Counted from the stretch's first letter, positions 18,613-31,096 are shown. The stretch: 62,000 bases of DNA from Chrysomallon squamiferum (GCA_012295275.1 CM022671.1:36276683-36338682); one strand, 5' to 3'. Program-made: numbers and translations. Notes: generated from the letters alone by a model not told the origin.

Positions 18613-18856
18613 TTACCTGATGCCGGGAAACGACACCTTCTGTTGACAAACCAGTTGGACCGGTCTCGAGATATTTTTAGCGCTAAGGTAGCTGAGATAA
18701 CAGTGTAGGACCGACAACACGTAAATGTAGATTGTCGATTAGACCCAGCCCCGCTAAAGTTGGTAGAAGATTGTTTTTCATTAGGGTGGACATACAGTTT
18801 TTGTTGTGTGTTACAGGTAAATTCATTAATTAATTACCACAACAACGATTCTGAAA

Positions 18857-19579
18857 ATGGATCGTGAGGTGGAATATTCGACAGAACTGACGAAGATCTA
18901 TCATACAAACTATGTGAGAAATTCAAGGGCTGTTTGTGTATTATGGGCAGTGTTCACTATCTGTTACGCCATACTCAATATTGTTGCATTTATTCAGCCA
19001 CAGTGGATTGGTGACACGGGAGAAAGTGACCGGCCAGGCTTTTTCGGACTGTACCAGTTCTGTGTGCTGGGAGCGTTCACGAGCGATTATATCAGTGAAT
19101 TTACCTGTACTGGAGATTTTCTGCAGTTCAATCAGATTCTCAACACGTCCTTCCAGGCGTCGTCGTTCCTGGTAGGGGCATCAGCACTTCTCTTCATCAT
19201 CTGCTGTATCTGCCTTGTCCTCTTCCTCTTCCTCAACACTGCAACTGTCCTACGTATCTGTGGCTGGCTGCAGATTCTCGGAGGTAAGTAGATATAGTAC
19301 TATTATATAAAAAAAAATATATATATATATATATGCCAGAAGATGGTAAGAACTAGGGGAAATACAGTTACTGTCGCATTCGCATGCATCCTAGAAATTA
19401 TTGTAAATCTTGCCCATCTTGTTTTTTTTATTTCTCTGTTGTTTATATAAAAAAATAAAAAAATTAACAGTCTTATTACTTTATATACACACATGCACAC
19501 ACATCAAATACAAAACAAAATATAAATTATATACGCAACACTGATACAAGTACATCTACATTCTACATTCCAGTGCTCT

Positions 19580-19675
<96 letters not shown>

Positions 19676-20726
19676 GATGATGATGATGATGGCACATAGA
19701 GTAAATCTAGTGAATGAAATATTGAGAATGAATGACTTTAATGACTTCTTCTTCTGAATCTGAAGCAGCTTAAAGCAGCTTTTTGTTTGTACAGGGCTTA
19801 CATAGGTCGTTGATATTTGTTTTTAATTTTCAACTGTCTTTTGTTTTCAATGTTCAGTAACAGACGTAGACGTTCTTCTGTTTAAAATGTGAGTTCAGAT
19901 TGACCTGCCGTTTGCCTCAACAACTTTATTTTCCGTCGTCCATTTTTAATATTTTTTTAAAATGAACATAAAACATCGCGCTAATTAAACTACATCTTTA
20001 TATTTGTTCCATAATAATTATATTGTGTACTGTACTACAGAGAGCACATGCGCATACACACACATACAGAGGTTTCTGAATATTAATTATAACATTATAT
20101 CAAAATATACGCGGTTGCTCTTAATAAATACTTGGATCATTATATTGCCAGTATGTGAATTTGGCATATCAGTGTGCAGTATCTCAAGATTTGATATAAG
20201 TTGGGTTCGCATCTCGTTGTTGGCCCCTTAGTGAGTTAGTTAATCATCGAAACATAAAACCACTTTAATTTTTGTGTCTATGCAGTGCTATTGATTTTGC
20301 TATCCATGAGATACGTGATAACAACAGCTCTAGACATGTAAAGCTCTCACATTCCATCCAAACCAAAATAAAACTTAAACTGTGTGAATGTAGCATTGTT
20401 AAGCAAATACTCAACACGTATTTGTTCAGATTTCTTCTCAAACATCATTTGAACCATCCAGACAGTATTTCAGTGCTGATCAAAAACTTTGGTAACTACA
20501 GAGCTGCCACTGCTAACTGATAAGATCATTTTCTCAAATCATTATTACTACACACGTTATAAAGATAAATAGAGAGTAACTGGTTAGTATATTAAGATAT
20601 CATATTATTCTACGAAGGTGACAAGTCCGAATTGCTCCGACACAGATACACGCATACATACATACATACATACATACATACATACATACATACATACATA
20701 CATACATACATACATACATACATACA

Positions 20727-20757
<31 letters not shown>

Positions 20758-22537
20758 TCTGATTCAGCCAAAATACAAAATATTTTGTCTTTTGTTCTTT
20801 CAGCTATTTTCATGGCCATTGGTTGTATCGTCTATCCAAACGGCTGGGACGACCCACAAGTTGTATCCATCTGCAACAGCAACACCTACAGCATTGGATC
20901 ATGCGAAGTACGCTGGGCGTACATCCTCGCTATCGTTCTTATTTTTGATGCCGCCATTTTGGCTATCCTTGCGTTTATCCTGGCATCCAAACAGGCCAAA
21001 CTGCTGCCGGAAGTGTACGGGAAGAAAGAGAAATGTAAGATTGCTATAACAGATTTAAAAATATATATATTTTGGCATGAGCTAATTTCATATGCAAATA
21101 ATAAAATAATGTTACTTTAACCGAGTGACTGAAATGATGCTGTTGATTTTAGTTTTCAGATACGTTCATATTCAGTTTTTATGATACAAGGTCCATGTAT
21201 TACATCTGTCGTTTGTGACAGTGTTCACTGTTTATTAAATTATTAAATTGTATATCTACTACTGATAACAGATGTAATTTATACAAATATTATAAGCAAA
21301 CGATAAGCACTTACTTAAATCAAATATGGTTTAATCTTTTCAGCTGAAAAAATTACCAAGAATTAAAGAGTATCTGTGGTGGTACAAAATTTAATAAATA
21401 TCTAGTCAAATTCTTTATATATCCAAGTTGTTATTTCACTCTTTTGGACGACGAATTTTTGTTTTAACTAAATAATACAATATAATAATACTGTCAAAAA
21501 ACATTTGAACGCCGCCATTTCACTTGTTTACGTCTGCTGTTCTGACGTCATTACGTACATGCTGTATTCGTCTGATCTACACGAAAATTCAGAGCAGACA
21601 GATCCAACCAGTATGTGATGGCGTATCGACTGAATTTTTTAAAACTAATATTTAATTATTATACTTCTTTATTAAGACTGGATGGCAAAAACAAATAAAA
21701 CCCATTTCGAAACAAAGCAAGACTATTTAAACTGTTTCTCCATGTCTCCACAGATACACTAAAAAAAAAAAAAAAAACACACACACACAAACAAAAAAAA
21801 ATAATAATAATAATAAAGTATTTCTATCTTGACAAAATTTTAATTATATATAAATACCTGCAGATTCATTTTCGATCTTTCTAGACAAAATTCAGTTATA
21901 TTTATATATTATAAGCTAACATTATTTACTGATTAGGTTTCAATTAATATATGACAACTTATATTTGAAGAACTATATTTTATTATTATCATTTAATTAA
22001 AAATACAGTGTTGGGGGCCTTTAAAAACAGCGATAGCTTCATTATGTTGTATTTTATATCATTTAATTCTGAATGAATGAATGAAAAAAAAATTAACGTG
22101 CTAATCAGAGCTAGCTGTTGTGAAGCATGTGTTTAATTCATTATTTACTGGTTTATATTTCAGCTTAACCGATGAAGAAAAGGTATTTTGTTGTACAATA
22201 GCGAACTAATCGTTTTTAATTATTTTTTTAACATCGTGTTGTTAGTCAGATTGCATAACTTTACAATAAAGCGTGTCATATTAATAAGTACACGAATAAT
22301 TTATTTATTTATTTATTTATTTATTGCCCCTAGATACTGTGGTTTCCTTCTTTGGACTCGTATGTGTATACAAAAATATTTTATTAAGATAACTGCTTGC
22401 TGTACCATTGCCAATACATTATTTATTTTTTTAAAGAATAATAATAAAGAATTAAAAAACAAAGAAGAAAAAAGATGACTGCATGCTCTTTATCAAGTCT
22501 CGTATTTCGTAATTCAGTATATTAAATAATAATAATG

Positions 22538-22576
<39 letters not shown>

Positions 22577-23762
22577 GAAGCTAACATAGTTTAAGTTTCG
22601 CAATCTGACCTATAACGTTTGATTATCCTCCAGTCCTAAGAACATAAAACGAAATATTTGATTGGTCAGATTAAGGTAGATATCTAACCACTAAAATATG
22701 TTTCGTACGCAGGACCAGAGGATAATGTTCTCTGTATAACAATTGTTATGTTTTCTAATTTGTTAGCTTTGTTAATCACCAGTTAGTATTTGTTGTTTCT
22801 TTTAAAATAAGTGTTTTTATTCATGTTTTTAACATTTTACCCTTATTAGCATGAATTAATTTTCTAATTGACCTATTTATAGTATCTACGTGTAATATGG
22901 TTATGCTTGATTATTATAACATTCTAGCAAATAACATTTCCTGTAGATAATATGTATCTTTTTTTTAAATAGCTTTTGTTTTACCTAGATGTTGTGCGAG
23001 TCTGCTTGCGTGAATGTGTATACGTATTATTTAACTGGATGTCATTGTAAACGTAACTAGCTTATATTACATTAAACTGTTTAAATATATATTATTGCAA
23101 ATTACATAATATTCAGGCAAATTAATTTCTGAACATTTTCGTATTTTAAATAAATTACATCACTGGTTTTGTTTCAAAAGCTTGAAATTCGAATGTGATA
23201 CCGATGTTTGAGTAGTTTTATCTAGAAATTTCCATTTATTTCTTTATCATTGTTTTTCTCTTCTTTAAAAAAAATAAAATAAAATAAAAATAAAATAAAA
23301 TAAATATGTGCTCCAGTCGAGAGTTGTATGTGTCACTTTGATAGAACATTGAAACGTGAATTGGTTACGGTTGTCAAGTCTATTTTAATGCGGATTAGAA
23401 AACTACGTTTGTCACGTTACGTGGATTTTCGTGACGTAACTTCACAAGTGTAGTATTAGTGATAAAACAGGAAAGTAAATACGCATTACTTTAAAAAAAA
23501 AAAAATATATATATATAATAAATTAACGGGTTTAAAACATATTTTGAATTTCTAAAATTCTTAGTAATCAAGACGAAACAATCTTACACTTGCAGATAAT
23601 ACGTACATATGTAGTCAGTGTTTTCCTGCTATTGTCTTAGTCCTGTTTATTATTATTCTTATTTTTGTTTTCGATTTTATTTTTCTTGGTGTTGTTGTTG
23701 TTCTTATTGTTATTATTATTGTTATCTGTTAAGTGCTCCCTTGTTCTTGAAAAGAAGTAAAC

Positions 23763-23805
<43 letters not shown>

Positions 23806-24818
23806 TTTACATTCTTAAATCAGTTATAATTATGTTTATTGGTGTTTAATTTGATGATGTAATTTTTTTTTAACGTTTTGCAAGAACGGATATATTGAGT
23901 TTGTTTTGGACGTGTCTGAAACAATAGATTTTTAAAATTAGTTCTGTTACAAAATGTAATACAATTATTTTCGACTCCACGTTTGGATGATGAAGTGTTG
24001 CTGAATAGAATCAGTCCTCGTCGACATGCTGGTCTGTTTTTCTCTTCCATCTACTGTTTTACGATCGAAGGTATCAAAGACCATAAATATTTTGTTTCAA
24101 TGAAGGTGAAGAGATGTTTTAATAACTCATTCTTCCTTCGGACCAGTCAATTATGTGCGACTTTATAATTAGTTTTACGAAATTATGTCAACCAAATAAA
24201 TAAATAAATAAATAAAACGAAAACATCTCATGTTTTTAAGCTAAGATCTAGGTCACGAACTCGTCTCCTCTGCCGCTGCTTGCATTATTGACATAAATAT
24301 GTCAAGATGTTTTCACGAAGATGTCTCAGTAAGTAACTGGTAGGTTAGACAGGACATCCTACCTCTCAGCCATTTCCAGCAGACATCCTCTTCATAGCTA
24401 TGCGAAATCTCGCGTGTTTGCGCGAGAATCACAACACAGGAGTGGTTTGCTATGTCAACACTTGAAAGGTCAGATAGACAAAACATCATTTATGCTACCA
24501 CTTGCACCCAAACTTGAACTGGGTACATATTTTGTATATGTTTCAGCCAGAATTTATTTATTTAGAACATTGGAAATACGTCTTGGTGTGTGTTAGGATA
24601 CATGAATAACGAAGTCTCTGAGTGTTTTTTTTTTTTTTTTCAAATGTTTAATTTTTAATTTTTGTTTCTGTTTTGCAGCTGAACTGAACGGGTTTGCGAG
24701 CGACACGATGTCTAAAAGATCTGGCTATCCACTGTCTGACGACCGTTACTCGGAATATTCACACAGATCTGAAAAATCCAAGCGATCAACACACTCACAC
24801 TCAAGCAGACTCGCCTGA
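18857..24818 (+). CDS. LHFPL tetraspan family protein, copy b (3 exons)
   Basis: Exons 18857-19283, 20804-21034 and 24679-24818, phase-1 introns; 798 nt, 265 aa. It is the tandem paralogue of copy a and closer to canonical LHFPL3/4: YHTNYVRNSRAV before TM1 (about 26-47), QPQWIGD, GFFGLYQFC and the loop-1 Cys pair C69/C84, FLNTATVLRICGWLQ at TM2/TM3, IVYPNGWD, a Cys pair in loop 2, and CEVRWAYILAI entering TM4. Both intron positions and phases match copy a, and the third exons share SELNG and SKRS and the block RYSEYS. The C-terminal tail ends with a Ser/His stretch (HSHSSRLA) encoded by the first unit of a minisatellite that continues into the 3' untranslated region. Likely role: a membrane auxiliary tetraspan at synapses or sensory cells (inference from vertebrate relatives). 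A polyadenylation signal AATAAA lies at 25245-25250. Confidence 0.94.
19582..19691. repeat. (GA)n(ATG)n microsatellite, LHFPL-b intron 1
   Basis: About 45 GA units followed by about 7 ATG/GAT units. The Ser/Leu-repeat frame on the minus strand is an artefact of this run. Confidence 0.95.
20150..20235 (+). repeat. Possible tRNA-derived SINE fragment
   Basis: TGGCATATCAGTGTG (about 20162) resembles a tRNA A box, and GGGTTCGCATCTC (about 20203) contains the GGTTCG start of a B box roughly 40 bases later, as expected for a pol III promoter. No acceptor stem or tail can be made out. It lies in LHFPL-b intron 1. Weak evidence. Confidence 0.22.
20653..20755. repeat. (CATA)n tetranucleotide repeat beside LHFPL-b exon 2
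   Basis: About 26 near-perfect CATA units that end about 48 bases before the exon 2 acceptor (AG at 20802-20803). Open frames running through the repeat into exon 2 (Thr/Tyr/Ile/His repeats joined to the LHFPL sequence) are not real; the acceptor TTCTTTCAG fits the phase of exon 1. Confidence 0.95.
21035..24678. other. LHFPL-b intron 2
   Basis: A 3.6-kb intron. It contains a perfect CRE (TGACGTCA, 21543-21550) next to a YY1-type GCCGCCAT (21511-21518), an (AAT)n run (22526-22575), a (TA)n run (23764-23802), an inverted repeat GTTACGT/ACGTAAC (23416-23440), and a TCTCGCG/CGCGAGA inverted repeat (24408-24427). Two acceptor-like sites with short in-phase tails (21344 and 22164) could be alternative 3' exons and are discussed as a finding. 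Confidence 0.6.
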
Positions 24819-25115
24819 ATATACAAATGTTTTTTTAATAGATTACTCACACTCAAGTAGACTCGCCCGAATGCTTCACACAGACATTTATCTAATAGAT
24901 TACTCACACTCAAGCAGACTCACCAGAACACGTCACACACAAACATTTAATAGATTACTCACATTCAAGAAGACTCAGTACTTCACACACAAACATTTAA
25001 TACTCACACTCATGTAGACTCGCCTGAACACTCAAACAAGTATAGATTACTCACACATTATTTGAAGACTTAAGAATAAATGTATATAAACTCACTCTCG
25101 AGTAGGCTCCCTTGA
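24790..25115 (+). repeat. Minisatellite spanning the LHFPL-b stop codon and 3' UTR
   Basis: About seven degenerate units of 45-57 bases, each starting ACTCACACTCAAGCAGACTC or a close variant (near 24794, 24845, 24901, 24956, 25001, 25048, 25091). The first unit encodes the last residues of LHFPL-b and its TGA. Most units also share a middle part close to AACACTTCACACACAAACAT and an end close to TTAATAGATT. Confidence 0.85.
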
Positions 25116-27078
25116 ACACACCGCACATATTTTTGTTTATTTATTTATTTATTTTTAAAAAGAAAAAGAAGAGAAAAACAATGATAAAGAAGTAACACAC
25201 ACAAAAAAGCTGCTCGCAGTTAATATGATTTAAAATGATGTATAAATAAAAAGTTTACTGCTGTACATGTAACATTTGTATATTATTTTTGTAATGTGTA
25301 TATATATATATACATTTTGCTTTGAATATGTTTTTAACGATTTTTTTCTATTTTTTTCCCTTTTATTTATTGATTGATTTATTTTATATTCATTCTAATT
25401 TACTTTATCTTTCTATCACACGAGATCTTGTTCATACTAAATATATCCCATATGTTTTGATGCCTTCAACCAAATTACTTTTTTTTTTTAATGCTGTTAC
25501 TTGTAATTAACACTGAAACTTTGATAAACCGTAAGTACATTTATTTAATTTTCATTCTTCGCGCGTGTAACATGACTTCAGGAACGTGCACGGCTTCGTT
25601 ACAATAGCCACACCTTTTATTTACCTGTTAGTCACAGGTTAAGTCGTATATACAGGTGAGAAAAAAGCAGAAACTAAATTCATGTACTAAGCTTTTTCTT
25701 TTTTCTTTTTCTTTAACTGTTGAAAACGGTTTTATTATTATTATTATTTTTTTTTTTTTTTGGTTCAACTGTAACTTATAAAGAACCACCAATATAGTAA
25801 CATATCAAATAAATATTTGTAAATAAATTTATTTTGTTTTGTAGTTTTTATATTGTTTGTATATATATAGTAGGCTTTAAAAACTTCTTACACAGGTTAT
25901 GCAATGTCTGCAACAGAACTTTATTACAGTTTAACATTATTGTAATAAATATTTTATTAAAAGCTGATTTGTGTAACAGAACTATTTCTATTCTTCACAT
26001 TCTATCGGCGAGCGTGAAATAGTTAAAATTAAGGTTAAAGATACAGAAGTAAATTTAATTTTTATTTTATAGAAATGTATGATTATAAAAAGATACCTTT
26101 TACAAATAAAAGAATGAAAAAAAATCTGTTTAACGTGGTTATTTGTTCTTTCCTTCTCATGTTTTGAAATTTCTTGAATGTAAAAAAAGAGGAAAATATC
26201 TCTGTTCTGTGATTGTATGCTAAAAAGTAAAATAGGTCGCGGACTCTGCGCAGTTTTCCTCATGTTTGACTGTGACGCACGGTTTATAATTGAAAGTAAA
26301 CATGGCGGCCAGGTAAAGACACGTTTAGCAGCTTGTTCAGTGAAACATCTGTAAGCCGCTCATAGCTGCGATCCAGTCTGCCTTGTACAAACAGAAAACA
26401 GTTGTTTGATCTCGAAACAATGCAACTCGCAGCGTCAATATTTTGTACAGTAACGACATTTTCACAACCGTAAAATAATAATAGTAATAATAACACGTAA
26501 TAATTATAATAATAACAAAAGGCAGTAAATAAAAATAAAGAGGGGGAAAAAATTTTCCAGGAAACGTGTCGTTTTTATGACGTGGCTGCCTCTGTCACGA
26601 TTTCAGAAAGAACAATGGCGGATTGTTCGGTGCAGTGTGAGTTTGAAAAGAAGTGAATGACTGAATGTTTGTTTCAAGGATTCACTAATCATTGCAACAT
26701 TGTTCGATGTTTTTACTGCTGTGGGCTGTAGTCAGTACATCTCAGCCATAAAGCCTATACCAAAACCAAAGCAATATCGATACAAGTGAAAAAAGAATCA
26801 GATGTGTAGGGACCTATGTAGACTTTAGGGGGCCCTGGGAACTACAGTTTCGTTTTGGGTTTTTTTTTTTTTTTTTTGTTCGTTTGTTTGCTTTTTTGTT
26901 GATTACCCCCCCCCCGCAATTTTTGCTGATAGTAAGAATAAACTTTGACTATAATGTTCAGTTTGTAATAGAGGCCATAGTGATATAAATTACTGGAGAT
27001 AACGTATAAAGCATTATGATGTCTTTAGTTCTTTAAATTATGTACTATGCTGCCGTTATTTTATTTTATTTAACTATT

Positions 27079-27124
<46 letters not shown>

Positions 27125-27810
27125 TGTTATTGTTGTTGCTGTATTTTGGAACTGCTATGTAAGATGTTGGCTATATATATCTGTAAGTATAAAGAATGTC
27201 TGAGTTTAGTCTGGGGCTATTTCCACCTTTGCTGCATTAGCAAGTACGGCCTGGAAAGGTTAGATTTATAAAATTTTGCTATGCCTTTACGTGATTTTCA
27301 AATGACAACAAAGAGCGAAACAATAAAATCTATCATTATTCTAGCCTCTTGCTTCTAATTTTAGTAATTTATTGTGTAATTTATCTCTACATTGAATAAA
27401 TCCAAGAAATTCCATTGTCTTAATAAAGTTTATGCAACCGAAATCTGGGAACAATCAGAGATGACATCATGATTCACTCATGTTTGTGACTAATACATGT
27501 TTCTTAAAAAATCTAAAAATTTTAAATGAAACATAATCTCTATTTTCATCTCATTTCAATTAACTAATGAAAATTAACGAGGTCAGTAATGAAAAATAAT
27601 GAAATATGCAAAATTAAAACAGTAACGAAAACATTAAACATGAAGCTATACGGATAATTGTATCATTTGATGAACTCTGAATGTGATTTTTATTGTAGTA
27701 AACTGGCGATATTAAACAAGAAGTGTTGATTAAAAAATTAGAAGCCTTTTACTTTATTTTAACTTTGTTTCGATGTGCCAAAATGAATCTGATATTTTGC
27801 CGAATTCCTG

Positions 27811-27892
27811 ATTTAAAGCAAACTCTGCCAAAGTCAAATAGCACAAATACAATTTAAAGCAAACTCTGCCAAAGTCAAATAGCACAAATACA
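27811..27892. repeat. 41-base tandem duplication
   Basis: Two identical adjacent copies of a 41-base unit (27811-27851 and 27852-27892), with no mismatch. Perfect identity suggests a recent event in this lineage, or possibly an assembly duplication. Confidence 0.95.
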
Positions 27893-27926
27893 ATTTAGAA
27901 CTATCGAATGGATTTTAACACATGAC

Positions 27927-28100
27927 CAGGAATGGATCTAAGCTCCAGGGGCCCTTGAAACAACTTTAGTCCACATTACTTAAACATTTTGATCCAAATT
28001 TGGTATGTCATGGTCAATTATATAATATTTATAGGTGCTGCTTGTGATGGGTCCCGAATAGTTCAAGTTTCTGGGCCCCAAAAATGTAGGTCTGCTACTG
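27927..28100. mobile_element. hAT-like non-autonomous element or remnant
   Basis: The left end reads CAGGAATGGATCTA then GGGGCCC; the inverted right end reads CAGTAGCAGACCTA then GGGGCCC. The shared CAG...GGAtCTA...GGGGCCC layout over about 30 bases resembles terminal repeats of some hAT-type MITEs. No matching 8-base target duplication is visible, so the limits are uncertain. A third similar end (CAG...GGGACCTA...GGGGGCCC) lies at about 26799-26840 and may mark a larger or second element. Confidence 0.3.
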
Positions 28101-28291
28101 CATGTAATTATATAAATGATTATTAAATAAATTAATAATCTTCAGAGAATATCCATATTTTTTTTAAATTTTTATTTTTATTCTTTTTTTTTTTACAGTA
28201 ATGTTTAGATAAAATATTAGTCTGTATAGTGAATATTTTGATTATTAATATTGATTTAAATGAAAGAAAAATGACCAATGTGATAGAATTC

Positions 28292-28763
28292 TTTATTGCA
28301 AAAAAATGTAATGGACAATAATAAATATGACAAAATGTTTAAGCAACACATAGATAAAAATCTTGTAGTATACAGTGCATAAACATCTACCAAAATAACA
28401 GTACGCACCATCAATATGTCTGAAAAATTCATCACTAAAAATAAATAGCAAACTCTGAAAACAAAGTTTGTATAATTACATAGATTAACTATTATTTACT
28501 TCTTTTTAAAAATTTTATTTATTAATATTATTGTTATATATTTTATTTTATTATTTTTATTTTATACTGTCACTTAAATTTTTGGAATTTTTTAATAAAT
28601 TTTATTTTTAAAAATTTGGACTAGAAAAAATGGCCTTGGGAGGGTGTGATAAAATTCCATCAGCAAAAATCACCCATCCTAACCCACCTGGACTATTACA
28701 ACAGTCTGGATCATCCAGTAGATCAGCTTTTGTTAATGATGACATCATGTTTAGATCCTTTGT

Positions 28764-28804
<41 letters not shown>

Positions 28805-30274
28805 TAATAATAATATAACAAAAGTATAATATGCTATGGTAACTTAAAGAGATATAAAAATTATTATGTGCAAAAAGTGATTCAAAAATTAAATAATCTC
28901 TAAATTTTAAATATAGATATTTCTATACAAATTCTAATTTATTTATAAACATTTCTGAAACAAAATGTGTGTCTTTCTTCTGAATTGCTCTTTAATATAT
29001 TAAAAAAAAAAAAAAATAATAATAGTTAATTTTATTAATTATTTATTGTTTTTTATCTTCATATTCTTTAAGCCTGTTTAACAATGACACAAACTATGTA
29101 TGGTGTTACAGGTCATTTCATTTCTTCAGACTGAAAGCATCAACTCTAAAATTTGTAACGTTCAGATAGTAAAAATACACCCAACAAAATGACAACACAT
29201 GACTGAAAAAATCACAAAACATCACAAAATTACAAAATGAAAAGACAAAAGGAAAGAATGACAATATACATTTTTAAAAAGAAAACTTAAAAAAAAAAAA
29301 AATTCCATGGACAAAAATATATCACAGTTTTAGATGCTTGTATGTACATAATTTAATAAAATATGTTTGATTAGAAGTATGAGACAAAAACATTGTAATA
29401 TCAATACTTTTTCACCATGTGTGTCCTTATAATCAGTAAACAGGAATGATTCTGGGGTTCTTATGATGTCTGTACCAGATTTTATTGATTTCAAAGTGCC
29501 TACCCACTAAAAATACTGATAATAAAAATCTAGTCTACATATGGCAAGTTTTTTTTTTTTAGTAATGTTTTAAGTTTCTGGTTCAGAAGTGTATCTACAA
29601 TGATTTTCCAGCATCATTTTGTCAACAAATACATTTCATCACATTTAATCTTCAATGTTTACCCTGAAGTGACAACACAATAGAAACAGTCTGTCCTGTA
29701 TTTGTTACACTTAAATTACATTCACCCCTCTAACTTACCATCATTCAGACCACCTCAAGATGATAATCTCTCTTTTATTATATTAATATTATAAATTTAA
29801 CAGATCAGTTGTCTACATCTTTTAATAGATGTTAACTATAGAGTTACAATAAAAAAAATATAGTTAAAATTTTTTTAAACAAAAATAATACAGATTTCAC
29901 AATGCTGAAAAGAACAATTATACCAAATTATCTAAAAGACAAAACATTATCTATGAATAAAAACATTACTAGCACATGTGACAAATAGTGAAATAACTGT
30001 TTTGACTGTCCAGCTTCTAACCCTGAGCAATTAATTTTCTTTTCTGAGTCTATAGTTCTTTGATGTTTTAATGTTTTAACGAAAATTTTAAAAGTTCACA
30101 GTTGGACGGAAACAGGACAATAAGACACATGGTGGACATCTGAAAACAAAAATACTGGTTTTAAAATAAAAATTAATAATGAAAAGTATACATAAAAATA
30201 TATGTATATATATATATATATATATAAAATTTTAATTTTAATTTTTTTTGTTGAAAAAATTATTTTCTAAATAC
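28292..30274 (-). other. Probable 3' untranslated region of CEP41
   Basis: No exon follows the CEP41 stop codon on the minus strand. A minus-strand AATAAA is at 28297-28292 in the context GCAATAAAG, a plausible 3' end giving a UTR of about 2 kb, though nearer signals could be used. An (AAT)n run occupies 28766-28815. An acceptor-like TTTTCAG near 30138 could mean an intron within the UTR, because TAG|GTATTT at the stop codon resembles a donor. Confidence 0.45.
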
Positions 30275-31035
30275 CTAGCATTTAAATGGTGGTCGTTCAA
30301 TGAGAGAGCCAGACTGGGTAGAGTAGTCTGATCTTGCTGTTTTCTGTGTAGCAGCACTGCATGATCGACTGGCACTCTGTCGAGACAAACGACCTGGATA
30401 CAAAACATAACATGCGGTCAGCTTATTTGTGAAATATTTCACTGAAAGATGACTTCCAGTACTAAAACAGAATATTAATATTTCAATACTAAAAGAGGTT
30501 ATTAATATTTCAATACTGAAAGAGGTTATTAATATTTCAATACAAAAAGAGATATATTAATACTGTCACTTAGAATAGTAAAATAAAATATTAACACACC
30601 CACTCCTAATATTAAAACAGAATATTAATACAATCACTTCTAATATTGAAACAGAATATTATTAGAATCATTTTTAATATTAGAACAGAATATTAATATA
30701 ATCACTTCTAATGCTAAAAAGAAATATTAATGCACTCACTTCCAATACGATTATCTTTGAGTGCATTGTCCAGATACATTCCTAATGAGTCCAAGTCTGT
30801 CTGAGAAAAATGTTTCTGATTTGCAGGTTCAATGGGTTTTGTTTTTTCTCTTTTCTCTGTCACTGATATTGGTGGAGTTCCTGTGATTAAATTGCTAGGA
30901 AATGTCCTGTGTGCCACTTTCAGGCCTGAAATAAACACAGTGTCATGAGAAGTTTTATTTCTAACAGAAGTTTAACACACACTGCACTTGTTAAACTGTT
31001 TTCAGCTGTGTACATATTCTGAACAAAGCATCAGC

Positions 31036-31096
<61 letters not shown>

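Larger units (their letters stand above)
16231..18856. other. Intergenic region between the LHFPL paralogues
   Basis: I find no exon here. It holds a poly-T run at about 16896-16921, a perfect 19-base odd palindrome (ACTGACCAA-T-TTGGTCAGT, about 17126-17144), and (AAT)n/(TTAA)n runs near 17660-17695. GC content rises locally from about 18540. That last 300-base block is the likely LHFPL-b promoter and 5' untranslated region, with the CTCF-like and octamer motifs listed separately. Confidence 0.6.
25251..28291. other. Intergenic region between LHFPL-b and CEP41
   Basis: I found no multi-exon gene here. Contents: AT-rich sequence; a (TTA)n run at about 27088-27123; a 41-base perfect tandem duplication at 27811-27892; hAT-like terminal-repeat debris at about 26799-26850 and 27927-28100; and a less AT-rich block at about 26220-26640 with two Kozak-like ATGGCG starts (26302 and 26615) that have no downstream exon I could find. 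Confidence 0.6.

Noticed and set aside
20618-21120. Open frames that join the CATA repeat to the LHFPL-b exon 2 sequence
   Set aside because: The TTCTTTCAG acceptor at 20803 fits the phase of exon 1, so the repeat is intronic. The second, overlapping frame is a shadow.
24694-25017. A 107-residue frame with repeated LIDYSHSSRLAR-like blocks
   Set aside because: It is out of frame with the spliced LHFPL-b exon 3 (which reads SELNG...RYSEYS and ends at 24818), and is held open by the minisatellite. Noted only as a possible read-through or frame-change consequence.
25618-25660. Three ACCTGT/ACAGGT E2-box-like hexamers close together
   Set aside because: Hexamers are too short to support a regulatory call without conservation or an adjacent promoter.
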